A DNA stretch of 64,000 nt from UBA3871 sp002392265 (GTDB taxonomy: Bacteria > Bacillota > Clostridia > Peptostreptococcales > Anaerovoracaceae), in NCBI GenBank assembly GCA_946614255.1, contig CAMOGS010000060.1, positions 1-64,000 on the forward strand, read 5' to 3'. The notes beneath the pieces were generated by a model that had not been told where the DNA came from, did not search any database, and worked only from the letters and a program-made list of their open reading frames with translations. Shown here piece after piece: positions 24,783 to 32,073 of this stretch. The position numbers and the translations under genes were made by a program. Within the stretch, counting starts at the first letter, position 1, and every line of letters starts with the position of its first letter.

Positions 24783-25040
24783 TCATTCTTCGTAATGATT
24801 TTTACAAGAATAGATATATAATACATCCTCGGAAACATCGTAAACCAGACGGTGCTCATCAGTTATTCTCCGCGAATACCCTTTACGATATTTAAGCGTT
24901 TCCGGTTTTCCTATCCCTTTCATCGGGCCCTCGCGTTCAATGCTTTTGATAAGGTTGTTGATTTTTTTTAGCAATGATTTGTCGTTAAACTGCCAATAAA
25001 GATATTCGTTCCAAGCTTCGTCACTCCATAATTTCTGCAT
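24783..25040 (-). CDS. yoeB: Type II toxin, YoeB family mRNA interferase
   Basis: This 85-residue protein matches YoeB: WSDEAWNEYLYWQ at the N terminus, KPETLKY, then GYSRRITDEHRLVYDV and the C-terminal YSCKNHYEE. The catalytic Glu, Arg and His positions of the family (Glu in KPETL, Arg in SRRI, His in NHY) are kept. YoeB binds the ribosome and cuts mRNA at the start codon region. It lies three bases after its antitoxin gene. The pair sits between S-layer cassette 1 and the DUF4143 ATPase. Confidence 0.93.
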   Translation of the reverse strand: MQKLWSDEAWNEYLYWQFNDKSLLKKINNLIKSIEREGPMKGIGKPETLKYRKGYSRRITDEHRLVYDVSEDVLYIYSCKNHYEE

Positions 25041-25043
25041 AGA

Positions 25044-25286
25044 CTATTCCTCTATAAGCTCATGAGCCTTCATAGTGCCATCTTTGCGTTGCTCAATCGC
25101 TTGATCGAGCTTTTGCAGATAGGCCATATTTCTCTTCAATCGTTCAAATTCAGCGTAATCTTTTTCTGATATAAGTACGACATTTTCATTATGCGGACGA
25201 GATACAATTATAACCTCTCCATTGCAAACTCTTTCACAAATGTTCTTAAAATCCTGCTTTACGGTTGTTCCTTTTATCGCAAGCAT
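25044..25286 (-). CDS. yefM: Type II antitoxin, YefM family
   Basis: This 80-residue protein has the YefM/Phd pattern, with KQDFKNICERVCNGEVIIVS and NENVVLISEKDYAEFERLK, followed by a C-terminal toxin-binding helix. AAGGGGGAAAG supports the start. A near-consensus promoter lies 55-83 bases upstream. It comes first in the operon, as usual, and should repress it together with YoeB. Confidence 0.9.
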   Translation of the reverse strand: MLAIKGTTVKQDFKNICERVCNGEVIIVSRPHNENVVLISEKDYAEFERLKRNMAYLQKLDQAIEQRKDGTMKAHELIEE

Positions 25287-25340
25287 TAATCTTTCCCCCT
25301 TCTATAAAAAGTACCATTTTCAATATCTTTTTCTGCATCA

Positions 25341-25369
25341 ATTTTAATATCATTTCTTAAAAATGTCAA
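25341..25369 (-). promoter_or_regulatory. Promoter of the YefM/YoeB operon
   Basis: On the minus strand a perfect TTGACA (25364-25369) and TAAAAT (25341-25346) are separated by 17 bases. The -10 box is 54 bases before the antitoxin ATG. Confidence 0.75.
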
Positions 25370-25415
25370 TAAAAAAACGGGGCTTCACAAAAGGTCGCAT
25401 TGAGTATGATAAAAT

Positions 25416-25498
25416 TCTTGATTTGTGTAAAATTTCAGTTCCAAAAAATCTTGATTTATGTTAAAATTGCATTGAGAAAAATCTTGATTTGTGTAATG
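25416..25498 (+). repeat. 33-bp-spaced direct repeats upstream of the DUF4143 ATPase
   Basis: TCTTGATTT occurs at 25416, 25449 and 25482, exactly 33 bases apart. The core continues as GTGTAAAATT, ATGTTAAAATT and GTGTAAT. GCATTGAG also recurs (25397 and 25468). The array ends about 40 bases before the ATPase start. The even phasing, about three helical turns, suggests protein binding sites or an unusual multi-promoter. A degenerate piece of the S-layer terminator (AAAAAACGGGGC, then AAAAGGTCGC) precedes it at 25371-25400. Confidence 0.7.
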
Positions 25499-25538
25499 CG
25501 GATGTACTTCGGTCATCCTTCGAAGAAAGAGGTTTTTA

Positions 25539-26891
25539 ATGAAACGTAAGATTTATCAAAAATTGGTCGATTGGAAAAACAATGAACGAGGCCGTTCAGC
25601 GCTTTTAATTCAAGGTGCGCGCCGTGTAGGGAAAAGTTACATTGTAAACGAATTCGGTAAAAATGAATATAAAACTTATATTTTAATAGATTTTAATAAA
25701 GCGAGTAATGACATAAAGAACCTATTTTTAAATGACTTAGATGACCTGGATTCTTTTTTTCTAAAGCTTTCTGCCTATTACAATACAGTTCTTCATGAAA
25801 GAGACACTCTTATAATACTTGATGAAGTTCAACTTTTTCCTAAGGCTCGGAGCGCTGTTAAATACCTCGTTGAAGATGGGCGATATGATTACATTGAAAC
25901 CGGCTCTCTTATTTCTATTAAGAAAAATGTTGAAAACATTTTAATCCCTTCGGAAGAGGATATAATAAACCTATATCCGATGGACTTCGAAGAGTTTTTG
26001 TGGGCAACAGGCAATCCTGGAACGATGGAGTTAATTCGTAGCTGCTATTATTCCGGAAAGCCTCTGGGACAAGCCCTTCACCGGAAGGTTATGGATCAGT
26101 TCCGATTGTATATGCTTATTGGTGGAATGCCGCAGGCAGTTGCCGCATTTGCAAAGAATAACGATTTTTCGGCAGCCGACAAGGCTAAAAGACGAATACT
26201 CAAGCTTTATAGAGATGATATCAGGAAACATGTAGATGGTAATGCTATAAGGGTAGAAAGCATTTTTGACGAAATCCCTGCTCAGTTGAAAAAGCAAAAC
26301 AGGCATTTCAAACTGGCTGCAATTGAAGAGGGTTTACGTTTCAGCGCGGTGAAAGATGACCTTTTCTGGCTCTCAGACGCAATGATAGTGAACAACTGCT
26401 ATAATTCTACAGAGCCAAATATTGGGCTGCAACTGAACCGAGATGTGACAATACTTAAATGCTATATGAATGACACGGGCCTGCTGATAAGCCATGCGTT
26501 TAATGAACGCGATATCATAAATGAAAATATATATAAAAAATTACTTTTTAATAAGCTTGAAATAAATGCGGGGATGTTGCTTGAAAATATGGTTTCACAA
26601 ATGCTTGTCGCTGCCGGTAACAAGCTGTTCTTTTACACAAATACTTCTCGCATTGACAAAAACTCGCGCATGGAGCTTGACTTCCTTTTGCGAAAAGGGA
26701 ATATCACCAGCAAACATAATATAATACCTATTGAAGTGAAGTCCGGCAAAAATTACACACTTTCATCTATTAGGAAGGCTATTGCGAAGTATGGCAGCTA
26801 TCTCGCCAAGCCAATAGTCGTTCATACCGCAGACTTTCGTGAAGACGAGGAAGCACTATATCTGCCGATATACATGGTCCCACTGTTGTAA
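25539..26891 (+). CDS. AAA-family ATPase with DUF4143 C-terminal domain
   Basis: This 450-residue ATPase appears complete. Walker A is IQGARRVGKSYIV (about residue 25), Walker B is LIILDEVQLF (about 94), and the sensor-like YIETGSLISI follows. The C-terminal DUF4143 part ends with the nuclease-like IPIEVKSGKNYTLSSIRKA near residue 405. AGAGG supports the ATG. The family is widespread, often next to repeats and mobile DNA, and its role is unknown; some members are linked to toxin or defence functions. The gene is AT-rich compared with neighbouring housekeeping genes, and an S-layer remnant starts 13 bases after its stop, so it looks inserted into the S-layer locus. Confidence 0.9.
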   Translation: MKRKIYQKLVDWKNNERGRSALLIQGARRVGKSYIVNEFGKNEYKTYILIDFNKASNDIKNLFLNDLDDLDSFFLKLSAYYNTVLHERDTLIILDEVQLFPKARSAVKYLVEDGRYDYIETGSLISIKKNVENILIPSEEDIINLYPMDFEEFLWATGNPGTMELIRSCYYSGKPLGQALHRKVMDQFRLYMLIGGMPQAVAAFAKNNDFSAADKAKRRILKLYRDDIRKHVDGNAIRVESIFDEIPAQLKKQNRHFKLAAIEEGLRFSAVKDDLFWLSDAMIVNNCYNSTEPNIGLQLNRDVTILKCYMNDTGLLISHAFNERDIINENIYKKLLFNKLEINAGMLLENMVSQMLVAAGNKLFFYTNTSRIDKNSRMELDFLLRKGNITSKHNIIPIEVKSGKNYTLSSIRKAIAKYGSYLAKPIVVHTADFREDEEALYLPIYMVPLL

Positions 26892-26904
26892 GCTTTGAAA
26901 TTAG

Positions 26905-27062
26905 CTGCACAGGCTAAGGAACTCGTTGGCGCATGGCCTGCAAACTATATCACACTAGCCAGCTACAACATGCAGATCCGCTTGGGGCGATGGTCTCTAC
27001 AATGTATTAATCTTCTGGGATGCTGAGTAATCAGGTTTCTTAGATAATTACATCTAAACCAA
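26905..27062 (+). pseudogene. S-layer cassette remnant with a large internal deletion
   Basis: The first part (from CTGCACAGGCTAAGGAACTC to about 26960) matches the start of the S-layer cassettes and codes for AQAKELVGAWPANYI. From about 26965 it jumps to the gene end, coding for GDGLYNVLIFWDAE plus stop, and goes on with the shared 3' leader AGATAATTACATCTAAACCA. Roughly 1.8 kb of the cassette is missing. The frame orientation is the same as cassette 1. It shows that S-layer copies in this locus have been lost by deletion. Confidence 0.85.
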
Positions 27063-27133
27063 TTCTTAATTATATCTTTTAAATCATTGCGATAAAAAGC
27101 AGTCAATAAAAAAGTTAATCTGTTGTAACTAAC

Positions 27134-27161
27134 TTGTTTTTATGTTAGTATGAATTATAAG
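27134..27161 (+). promoter_or_regulatory. Possible promoter of the DUF4258/MqsA pair
   Basis: TTGTTT (27134-27139) and TATAAG (27156-27161) are separated by 16 bases, with the start codon about 52 bases downstream. The match is moderate. Confidence 0.4.
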
Positions 27162-27212
27162 ATAATATTGCAAACTGACATACGCATTCGTATGTGTAAA
27201 TGGAGGTTTTCT

Positions 27213-27533
27213 TTGATAAGTATTGAGAAGTTGTGGCAGTATTACAAAAACGATCGTGTTTTTATAACAGCACATGCCGCAGAAAGCTGCAGGCAAAGGG
27301 GTATAACTTCTCTCGACATTCGATTAGCCGTGATGGACGGCGAGATCATAGAGCAGTATACGGAAGACTTCCCTTTTCCTAGTTGTTTAATCCTAGGAAA
27401 GGATGAAAATGGTCGAAGGTTACACATTTGTATGAGTGATGAGGGGAGTGCAAGTAGAATCATCACGGCATATATCCCTAGTCATGATAAGTGGGAACAA
27501 GATTTTAAAACAAGAAGGGGGGCAACTAAATGA
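27213..27533 (+). CDS. DUF4258 protein, likely toxin partner of a MqsA-type antitoxin
   Basis: I start at TTG 27213 (MISIEKLWQYYK, 106 residues) because GGAGG lies six bases upstream; the frame is open for 21 codons before that without a ribosome-binding site. The DUF4258 signature is visible as FITAHAAESCRQRGITSLDI, then GEIIEQYTEDFPFPSCLILG and RRLHICMSDEG. DUF4258 proteins are small RelE-like proteins, often encoded before a YgiT/MqsA zinc-finger protein, and are thought to be toxins. The stop overlaps the next start (ATGA). Confidence 0.82.
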   Translation: MISIEKLWQYYKNDRVFITAHAAESCRQRGITSLDIRLAVMDGEIIEQYTEDFPFPSCLILGKDENGRRLHICMSDEGSASRIITAYIPSHDKWEQDFKTRRGATK

Positions 27534-27760
27534 AATGCTTACTTTGTAAAGCCGATTCAATGGTAGCAAGCACAAACACATATTTTGCGCAGCTACCAAA
27601 TGGGTATGTCATTATTGAGAATGTTCCTTGCCTTAAGTGTACGCAATGCGGAGAGGTGGTGTATTCCACTTCCGTTATGGAAAGAATTGACGAAATCCTT
27701 AAGGCTGCCCAAGCGGTTGCCAGCAAAATATTTATTATGAATTACACAGAGGCAGCATAA
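27530..27760 (+). CDS. YgiT/MqsA-type zinc-finger antitoxin
   Basis: This 76-residue protein has two CxxC pairs (CLLCKADSM at the N terminus and CLKCTQCGEVVYS near residue 34) of the YgiT-type zinc finger, then a short helical tail (VMERIDEILKAAQA). It lacks the C-terminal helix-turn-helix of full MqsA, so it may not bind DNA alone. GGGGGG precedes the ATG and the gene overlaps its partner by four bases. Confidence 0.88.
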   Translation: MKCLLCKADSMVASTNTYFAQLPNGYVIIENVPCLKCTQCGEVVYSTSVMERIDEILKAAQAVASKIFIMNYTEAA

Positions 27761-27773
27761 AGCATGATAGTAT

Positions 27774-27805
27774 AGGGTGGTCGATTGTGACCACCCTTGA
27801 TTTTT
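27774..27805 (+). terminator. Terminator of the DUF4258/MqsA operon
   Basis: AGGGTGGTC (27774-27782) and GACCACCCT (27789-27797) form a nine-bp stem followed by TGATTTTT. It lies 14 bases after the antitoxin stop. Confidence 0.85.
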
Positions 27806-27898
27806 ATATTTACATGCGCTGAGCACTACGTTGTAATCGTAAAAGGCAAAGCGTCATTAGACAATAAGAACTGTTAGAATCAAAAGAATATGCCTCCG

Positions 27899-28003
27899 GA
27901 GCGTTGCAATGCTTGGGGTCGAAGGCTTGCGCGAAAAGTAGTGTGTGCCAAATTTGTGCTGCAATATAGTATAAAAACAAAACGACCTCATCATCGGTCG
28001 TTC
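27899..28003 (+). repeat. Cassette-edge direct repeat, copy 2 (longest)
   Basis: The first half (GCGTTGCAATGC, then GAAGGCTTGCGCGAAAAG) matches 30892-30930. The second half (AGTAGTGTGTGCCAAATTTG to the ACGACC/GGTCGT hairpin) matches 24694-24763. This copy therefore joins the two partial copies. The hairpin 27982-28001 also serves as minus-strand terminator of the toxin gene at 28100. Otherwise 27806-28099 holds nothing that I can identify. Confidence 0.8.
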
Positions 28004-28099
28004 TTTTATTATCCTCTTACCTTTTGGGATATACTATACTGCTTTTGTAAAGGCTACAACAATCAATTACTGCATCATTGTTCACATTTCATGCGTAAT

Positions 28100-28380
28100 C
28101 TACTTTCTGAACAGTTTGCTGTGGGAGCCCGTCCTCACCAAAGACAACACTAAAACCTGTTCGCTAATCTTGTATATTAGCAACCAATCCGGCTCAATAT
28201 GGCATTCTCTGTGACCGCTATAAGTACCTTTAAGCTCATGGTCTCGATACTCTTTGGGCAAAGTTTCTCCGTTTGCAAGCATTTTAACAACAAGCTTAAG
28301 TTCTTCTATATCCAAACCTTGTTTTTCTGCGGCTTAAAATCTTTCTTAAATTGAGAAGTGCGTTCAATCGTATACTTCAT
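28100..28380 (-). pseudogene. YafQ-family toxin gene broken by a frameshift
   Basis: The gene starts at ATG 28378-28380, overlapping the antitoxin stop (ATGA), and reads MKYTIERTSQFKKDFK. After that the frame hits a stop within eight codons. The other frame, from about 28330, reads AEKQGLDIEELKLVVKML and continues to HELKGTYSGHRECHIEPDWL and LVRTGSHSKLF, the YafQ C-terminal part with its conserved His residues. Joining them needs one extra base near 28331-28333, as expected for a 1-bp deletion. The toxin is thus probably inactive, unless the lone 71-residue part is made from the TTG at 28315. A sequencing error is the main alternative. Confidence 0.8.
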
Positions 28381-28586
28381 GACATAAGCTCCGCAAACAA
28401 GTCTTCGACGGAGGAAAACTTTGTAGCATTAGGGTCTTTAAGCAATGACTCAGCTTCTTCCATAGCCGCAAGCGTCTCTTCGTTTGGAATATCTGAAACC
28501 ATTTCTTTAAACAAGCAAATAAAGCCTGCAAGCTGTTCGTCGCTCATCAGGTTTACAATGTTAACCGCAGTTTCTCGCATACTCAT
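28377..28586 (-). CDS. Antitoxin-like protein paired with the broken YafQ toxin
   Basis: This 69-residue acidic helical protein (MSMRETAVNIVNLMSDEQLA, then ETLAAMEEAESLLKDP) is the size and position of a RelB/DinJ-type antitoxin. GAGGAGG seven bases upstream supports the ATG. It ends by overlapping the toxin start. With a frameshifted toxin the antitoxin would be an orphan. Confidence 0.72.
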   Translation of the reverse strand: MSMRETAVNIVNLMSDEQLAGFICLFKEMVSDIPNEETLAAMEEAESLLKDPNATKFSSVEDLFAELMS

Positions 28587-28661
28587 TTTTGAATCCTCCT
28601 CTTGAAATTCTTTATTTTATACTATCACAAATTCCAAGAAGTTACAATGTGTTAGCCATAT

Positions 28662-28691
28662 AAAACGGGAGTGGTCAAATGACCACTCCCG
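28662..28691 (-). terminator. Terminator of S-layer cassette 2, unlike the other copies
   Basis: On the minus strand CGGGAGTGGTC and GACCACTCCCG form an 11-bp stem with a four-base loop, followed by TTTTATAT. It starts 38 bases after the cassette 2 stop. The sequence differs from the GGGGCGACC terminator shared by the full gene and cassette 1. Confidence 0.85.
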
Positions 28692-28728
28692 CAGAATCTT
28701 GAGATTCTTTAGTTTTAATTAGTTTAGA

Positions 28729-30852
28729 TTACTTCCAGAATACTACGATATCCCAAAGGTTATACCTTACATCATCTGTAGATCTGTTGTCAGTCTGAAT
28801 GAATTCGATTGTATTATCTCTCTTAATATCATTTACACTGGAGAGCTTGTATCCATCATTCTTGTCATAGAAGTAAACAACAACATCATCTGTAAGTGCA
28901 AATGTTGTACCGCCAACGCACTCGATTTCTTTGTTTGTCTTATCAACAGACTTTACAGTTTCGTTTAATGCGGCGCCATCAACAGCTACAACAGTTGTTG
29001 TAGTTGCAGATCTTGTTACTCCGATTACAGTTCCTTCAGTATCTACTTTAATGATGTAGAGGCTTGTAGCACCCTTGCCGGACTTAACGATATCTGTTGC
29101 TAAAACTGAGTCATCAACAAAGCCTTTGAATTCCTTGCCATCAACAAAGCCTGTAATATATGGCTGGCTGTTACCATCACTGTTTGTTTTGGAAGAAACG
29201 CCTGTGATGAATCCATATGAGGTTTCGTCACCTAATGCGTCTGCCTTAGTAATTGTGAATGCAGCAATCTTGCCTTTTTTATCTGTTGCAACCTTATTAG
29301 CACCAGTGAAAACATAAGAATCATCAACTGACTTGAAGTCAATAATTGACCAATCGCCACCGTCATTCATGAAAACAAGAACGCTTGATGCAACAGCTGT
29401 GCCACCGATGTTAGTCTTTGACTTAGCAACTGTACCTGATACTGCGCCATTAGTAATCTTCTGAATCTTTGTAATCTGGTCTCCCTTTGAATTAAGACCA
29501 TATTTTACGATGTTTCCAACAAATCCTACAGCAGAAAGTGTCGCTGCTGTTCCACCTGCAGTTTCATCAGTAATCTTTGCTGTGGAAGTGCAATCATATA
29601 CAGAAGTCTTACCGTCTTTTGTTACGAGCTTTACAGATGTTGTGTTTTCACCAAACTTAGAGCTATCCTCATAACCGATAAGCACGCCATAGTTATCCGC
29701 AGTAGCATCATTTACTTCCCAGTATGCAATATCGCCATCATAATTGAGGTAAGCAGTACCTTCATCTCCTACGGCAGGAGTTTCGTTAATAGAAGCATAT
29801 TTAGTGCCATCGATTACGTACTTAGAAGGAGTTACGCCATCGGCCTTCATTTTAACTTCTTCACAAGTTCCGGTAACAGTCTTTGTACCTACTGCAACTT
29901 TAATTATTGTGCCTGTTGTGAGACCATTATCGGTATAGATTTCAACTACATTGTTTTCTGCGATCTTGTCAAGTGAAGTTACACCAACAAGTGTGAAAGA
30001 AGAAGCGTCGATATCACCATTCTTGTCTGTCGCGAATTCAATTCCATTGAGCTTTGCCTTATCCATATCGAGATCACCATCTTCGAACTGGAACATATCA
30101 GCTACATCAAGGTTAAATACGGAATAGATATCGGTGATTGTCTTACCACTAATCTTTACAGCGAGAGTGTAATCTTCTCCATCAACAAGACCACCGCCAG
30201 AAGTAGTTGCGGTTGCACAGTTACCATTTTCAACCAAGCATGGCGCAATCAGCGTGTTGCCTTCAGTATGTCCCCAACCAGTAAGAGTGCCTGTTGAGTC
30301 TACGTTCTTAATGATGTAGTCAACATCATCTGTTGAGAATGTAGAAGGAGCTTCAAAGGTTCCTTCAATAGTTGTCGAAAGAACTTCAACAGCAAGGATT
30401 TCATCTGTATCCTTATCTGCAAACGCAGTTACCCACTGACCAATATCTTCCCTTACATTGATAAGCGCCTTTTCTGCTTCACTTGTAGTGAGTACAAATG
30501 GATTGCCATTGTTATACTCTACACCACCAAGCATTTTAAGCATGTTCGGATTGCCTGTCTGGCTAACTGTATCGCCATCTGCGTTGATGTACTTGAGTGT
30601 GCAAGTCAGCGCATTGTAAACAATCTGAGCAGCAGAAGCTCTGTCAACAGTGCCAGCAGCAACTACGTCATCATAGAGGTCGAGATTCTGAGCCAGTGCA
30701 ATGTAGTTTGCTGGCCATGAACCAACGAGTTCTTTAGCCTGTGCAGTGTAACCAATTGCTCTGCAAACCATTGTCATTGCTTCGTTAACTGTGATAGTCT
30801 GGTTAGGAAATGGGAAGGCGTAGGATTCGCGTAAAATGTGGTTTTTTGCCAC
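28729..30852 (-). CDS. Promoterless S-layer protein cassette 2 (silent copy lacking the 5' end)
   Basis: From residue 16 of this 707-residue frame (PNQTITVNEAMTM, 30807) the protein matches the S-layer protein to its end. The 15 residues before that (MAKNHILRESYAF...) are unrelated, start with GTG and have no ribosome-binding site, signal peptide or SLH repeats 1 and 2. The first 39 bp of homology are identical to cassette 1; after that it is more diverged than cassette 1 is from the full gene (for example DDGLYNVVIYWND versus VRYNLWDIVVFWK at the end). The body keeps the same block order, such as DKNGDIDASSFTLVGVTSLD. It has the same orientation as the full gene 1.2 kb away, so it is a direct repeat. 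Confidence 0.88.
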   Translation of the reverse strand: MAKNHILRESYAFPFPNQTITVNEAMTMVCRAIGYTAQAKELVGSWPANYIALAQNLDLYDDVVAAGTVDRASAAQIVYNALTCTLKYINADGDTVSQTGNPNMLKMLGGVEYNNGNPFVLTTSEAEKALINVREDIGQWVTAFADKDTDEILAVEVLSTTIEGTFEAPSTFSTDDVDYIIKNVDSTGTLTGWGHTEGNTLIAPCLVENGNCATATTSGGGLVDGEDYTLAVKISGKTITDIYSVFNLDVADMFQFEDGDLDMDKAKLNGIEFATDKNGDIDASSFTLVGVTSLDKIAENNVVEIYTDNGLTTGTIIKVAVGTKTVTGTCEEVKMKADGVTPSKYVIDGTKYASINETPAVGDEGTAYLNYDGDIAYWEVNDATADNYGVLIGYEDSSKFGENTTSVKLVTKDGKTSVYDCTSTAKITDETAGGTAATLSAVGFVGNIVKYGLNSKGDQITKIQKITNGAVSGTVAKSKTNIGGTAVASSVLVFMNDGGDWSIIDFKSVDDSYVFTGANKVATDKKGKIAAFTITKADALGDETSYGFITGVSSKTNSDGNSQPYITGFVDGKEFKGFVDDSVLATDIVKSGKGATSLYIIKVDTEGTVIGVTRSATTTTVVAVDGAALNETVKSVDKTNKEIECVGGTTFALTDDVVVYFYDKNDGYKLSSVNDIKRDNTIEFIQTDNRSTDDVRYNLWDIVVFWK

Positions 30853-30891
30853 TTCGCTTGCTGTACGGCCTCCGTCTAATGTGTCCCCTCA

Positions 30892-30947
30892 GCGTTGCAA
30901 TGCCTAGGGCCGAAGGCTTGCTCGAAAAGTAGTGTGTGCCAAATTGT
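30892..30947 (+). repeat. Cassette-edge direct repeat, copy 3
   Basis: This copy matches the first half of copy 2: GCGTTGCAATGCC, then GAAGGCTTGCTCGAAAAG and AGTAGTGTGTGCCAAATT. It starts 40 bases upstream of the cassette 2 frame and ends about 95 bases before the DUF3791 gene. Confidence 0.8.
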
Positions 30948-30982
30948 GAGAAATATTTAATATGGCATATTCCCCTAAAATC

Positions 30983-31011
30983 TTGTAAGCCTTCACCCTT
31001 TGTGTTAGACT
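30983..31011 (+). promoter_or_regulatory. Possible promoter of the DUF3791/DUF3990 operon
   Basis: TTGTAA (30983-30988) and TAGACT (31006-31011) are separated by 17 bases. The first gene starts 31 bases later behind GGAGG. The match is moderate. Confidence 0.4.
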
Positions 31012-31042
31012 GAAAGCAGGTAAAGTATGCGGAGGATTTATT

Positions 31043-31243
31043 ATGAGTAAGCTATCATTTAAGGCATTTTGTATAGAAAATTATGCAAAACATACAGGGA
31101 AACCCAGCAATGAAGTTTATGATATCTTTGTGCGCGAGCATCTCCTTGAAATGCTTAGCAGCGATTATGAGGATCTTCACGGAATGGGAGAGGAATATTT
31201 GATGCAGTTTTTCGATAATTACTTGAAAGGCGGTGCGGCATGA
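31043..31243 (+). CDS. DUF3791-like small protein
   Basis: This 66-residue protein reads FKAFCIENYAKHTGKPSNEV with a C-terminal EEYLMQFFDNYLK. It resembles DUF3791 proteins, which are regularly encoded beside DUF3990 proteins, and may be the antitoxin or immunity part. GGAGG supports the start, and its stop overlaps the next start by four bases. Confidence 0.72.
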   Translation: MSKLSFKAFCIENYAKHTGKPSNEVYDIFVREHLLEMLSSDYEDLHGMGEEYLMQFFDNYLKGGAA

Positions 31244-31737
31244 TACTATACCACGGAACTACCGTTGAGATAAAGGCGCCTTGTATCATTCGTTCGGAAA
31301 TAGGCCGCGATTTTGGCTTTGGTTTTTATACAACGGATATTAAAGCACAGGCGGAACGCTGGGCTATGCGACGTGCAAAAGTTGAAGGACGAATAAAAAA
31401 CGTGAAGCTTGATGCAGTTGTTAACATATATGAATGGGAAAGAACTGCGGAAGCACTGTCAATGCTTTCTTTTCCAGAGCCTTCAATAGAATGGTTGGAA
31501 ATGGTCATGCGTTGCCGGAGCGACATAAACTGGAGGCATGGATTTGACATTGTTGAAGGTAAGATAGCTAATGACAATGTCGGCGAAACTATCTCGTTCG
31601 TAATGCAAGGTATAATGAGGAAGGAAGACGCTGTCGAGAGGTTGAAGTTTGAGAAAATCAATAATCAAATAGCATTTTGCACAGAAAGGGCTTTGGAAAC
31701 GTTAACTTTTGTTGACAGCTATATTATTAAGGGGTGA
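31240..31737 (+). CDS. DUF3990 protein, ADP-ribosyltransferase-like toxin candidate
   Basis: This 165-residue protein begins MILYHGTTVEI and continues with IGRDFGFGFYTTDIKAQAERWA, the conserved start of DUF3990. The HGT and GxGFYTT elements recall the NAD-binding core of ADP-ribosyltransferases (PARP/ART-like). The later WRHGFDIVEGKIANDNV part is also conserved. Gene overlaps of four bases on both sides show a three-gene unit. Toxin activity is inferred from the fold and arrangement. Confidence 0.78.
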   Translation: MILYHGTTVEIKAPCIIRSEIGRDFGFGFYTTDIKAQAERWAMRRAKVEGRIKNVKLDAVVNIYEWERTAEALSMLSFPEPSIEWLEMVMRCRSDINWRHGFDIVEGKIANDNVGETISFVMQGIMRKEDAVERLKFEKINNQIAFCTERALETLTFVDSYIIKG

Positions 31738-31955
31738 GTCTTATGGATCATAGTTTGGTTCGTGTGGCAATTTTGCCGGAAATAATATCAAAAATAATGA
31801 AAGAGTATCAACTGGATGAGGATACTGCGCTTGATAAGTTTTACCGTTCCGGAACCGGCGCATCCTTTTCTGACGATGAAACGGGGCTTTACGGGCAATC
31901 GCCCAATTACATTTTTTCTTTATTCGAAGAAGAAATGCGGAGTTCAAGGGGCTAA
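31734..31955 (+). CDS. Small third protein of the DUF3990 unit (DUF3791-like)
   Basis: This 73-residue protein (RVAILPEIISKIMKEYQLDE, then SPNYIFSLFEEEM) overlaps the DUF3990 gene by four bases. An alternative start is Met4 (MDHSLVRVAI, ATG at 31743). It shows the helical SLH-free pattern of DUF3791-type partners and could be a second antitoxin component. I am not sure of the family. The gene ends 50 bases before the convergent S-layer terminator. Confidence 0.65.
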   Translation: MSLMDHSLVRVAILPEIISKIMKEYQLDEDTALDKFYRSGTGASFSDDETGLYGQSPNYIFSLFEEEMRSSRG

Positions 31956-32004
31956 AAATGTAAGGTATTACACAAATAAAAATCTATTTTGCAACCAAAA
32001 ACAT

Positions 32005-32034
32005 AAAAAACGGGGCGACCAAAAGGTCGCCCCG
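32005..32034 (-). terminator. Terminator of the full S-layer gene
   Basis: CGGGGCGACC (32011-32020) and GGTCGCCCCG (32025-32034) form a ten-bp stem with four-base loop, followed on the minus strand by TTTTTTATG. It follows the shared AGATAATTACATCTAAACCA-type leader and equals the cassette 1 terminator. Confidence 0.92.
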
Positions 32035-32073
32035 AAGTTTTTGGTTTAGATGTAATTATCTGCCGAAAGAGGA

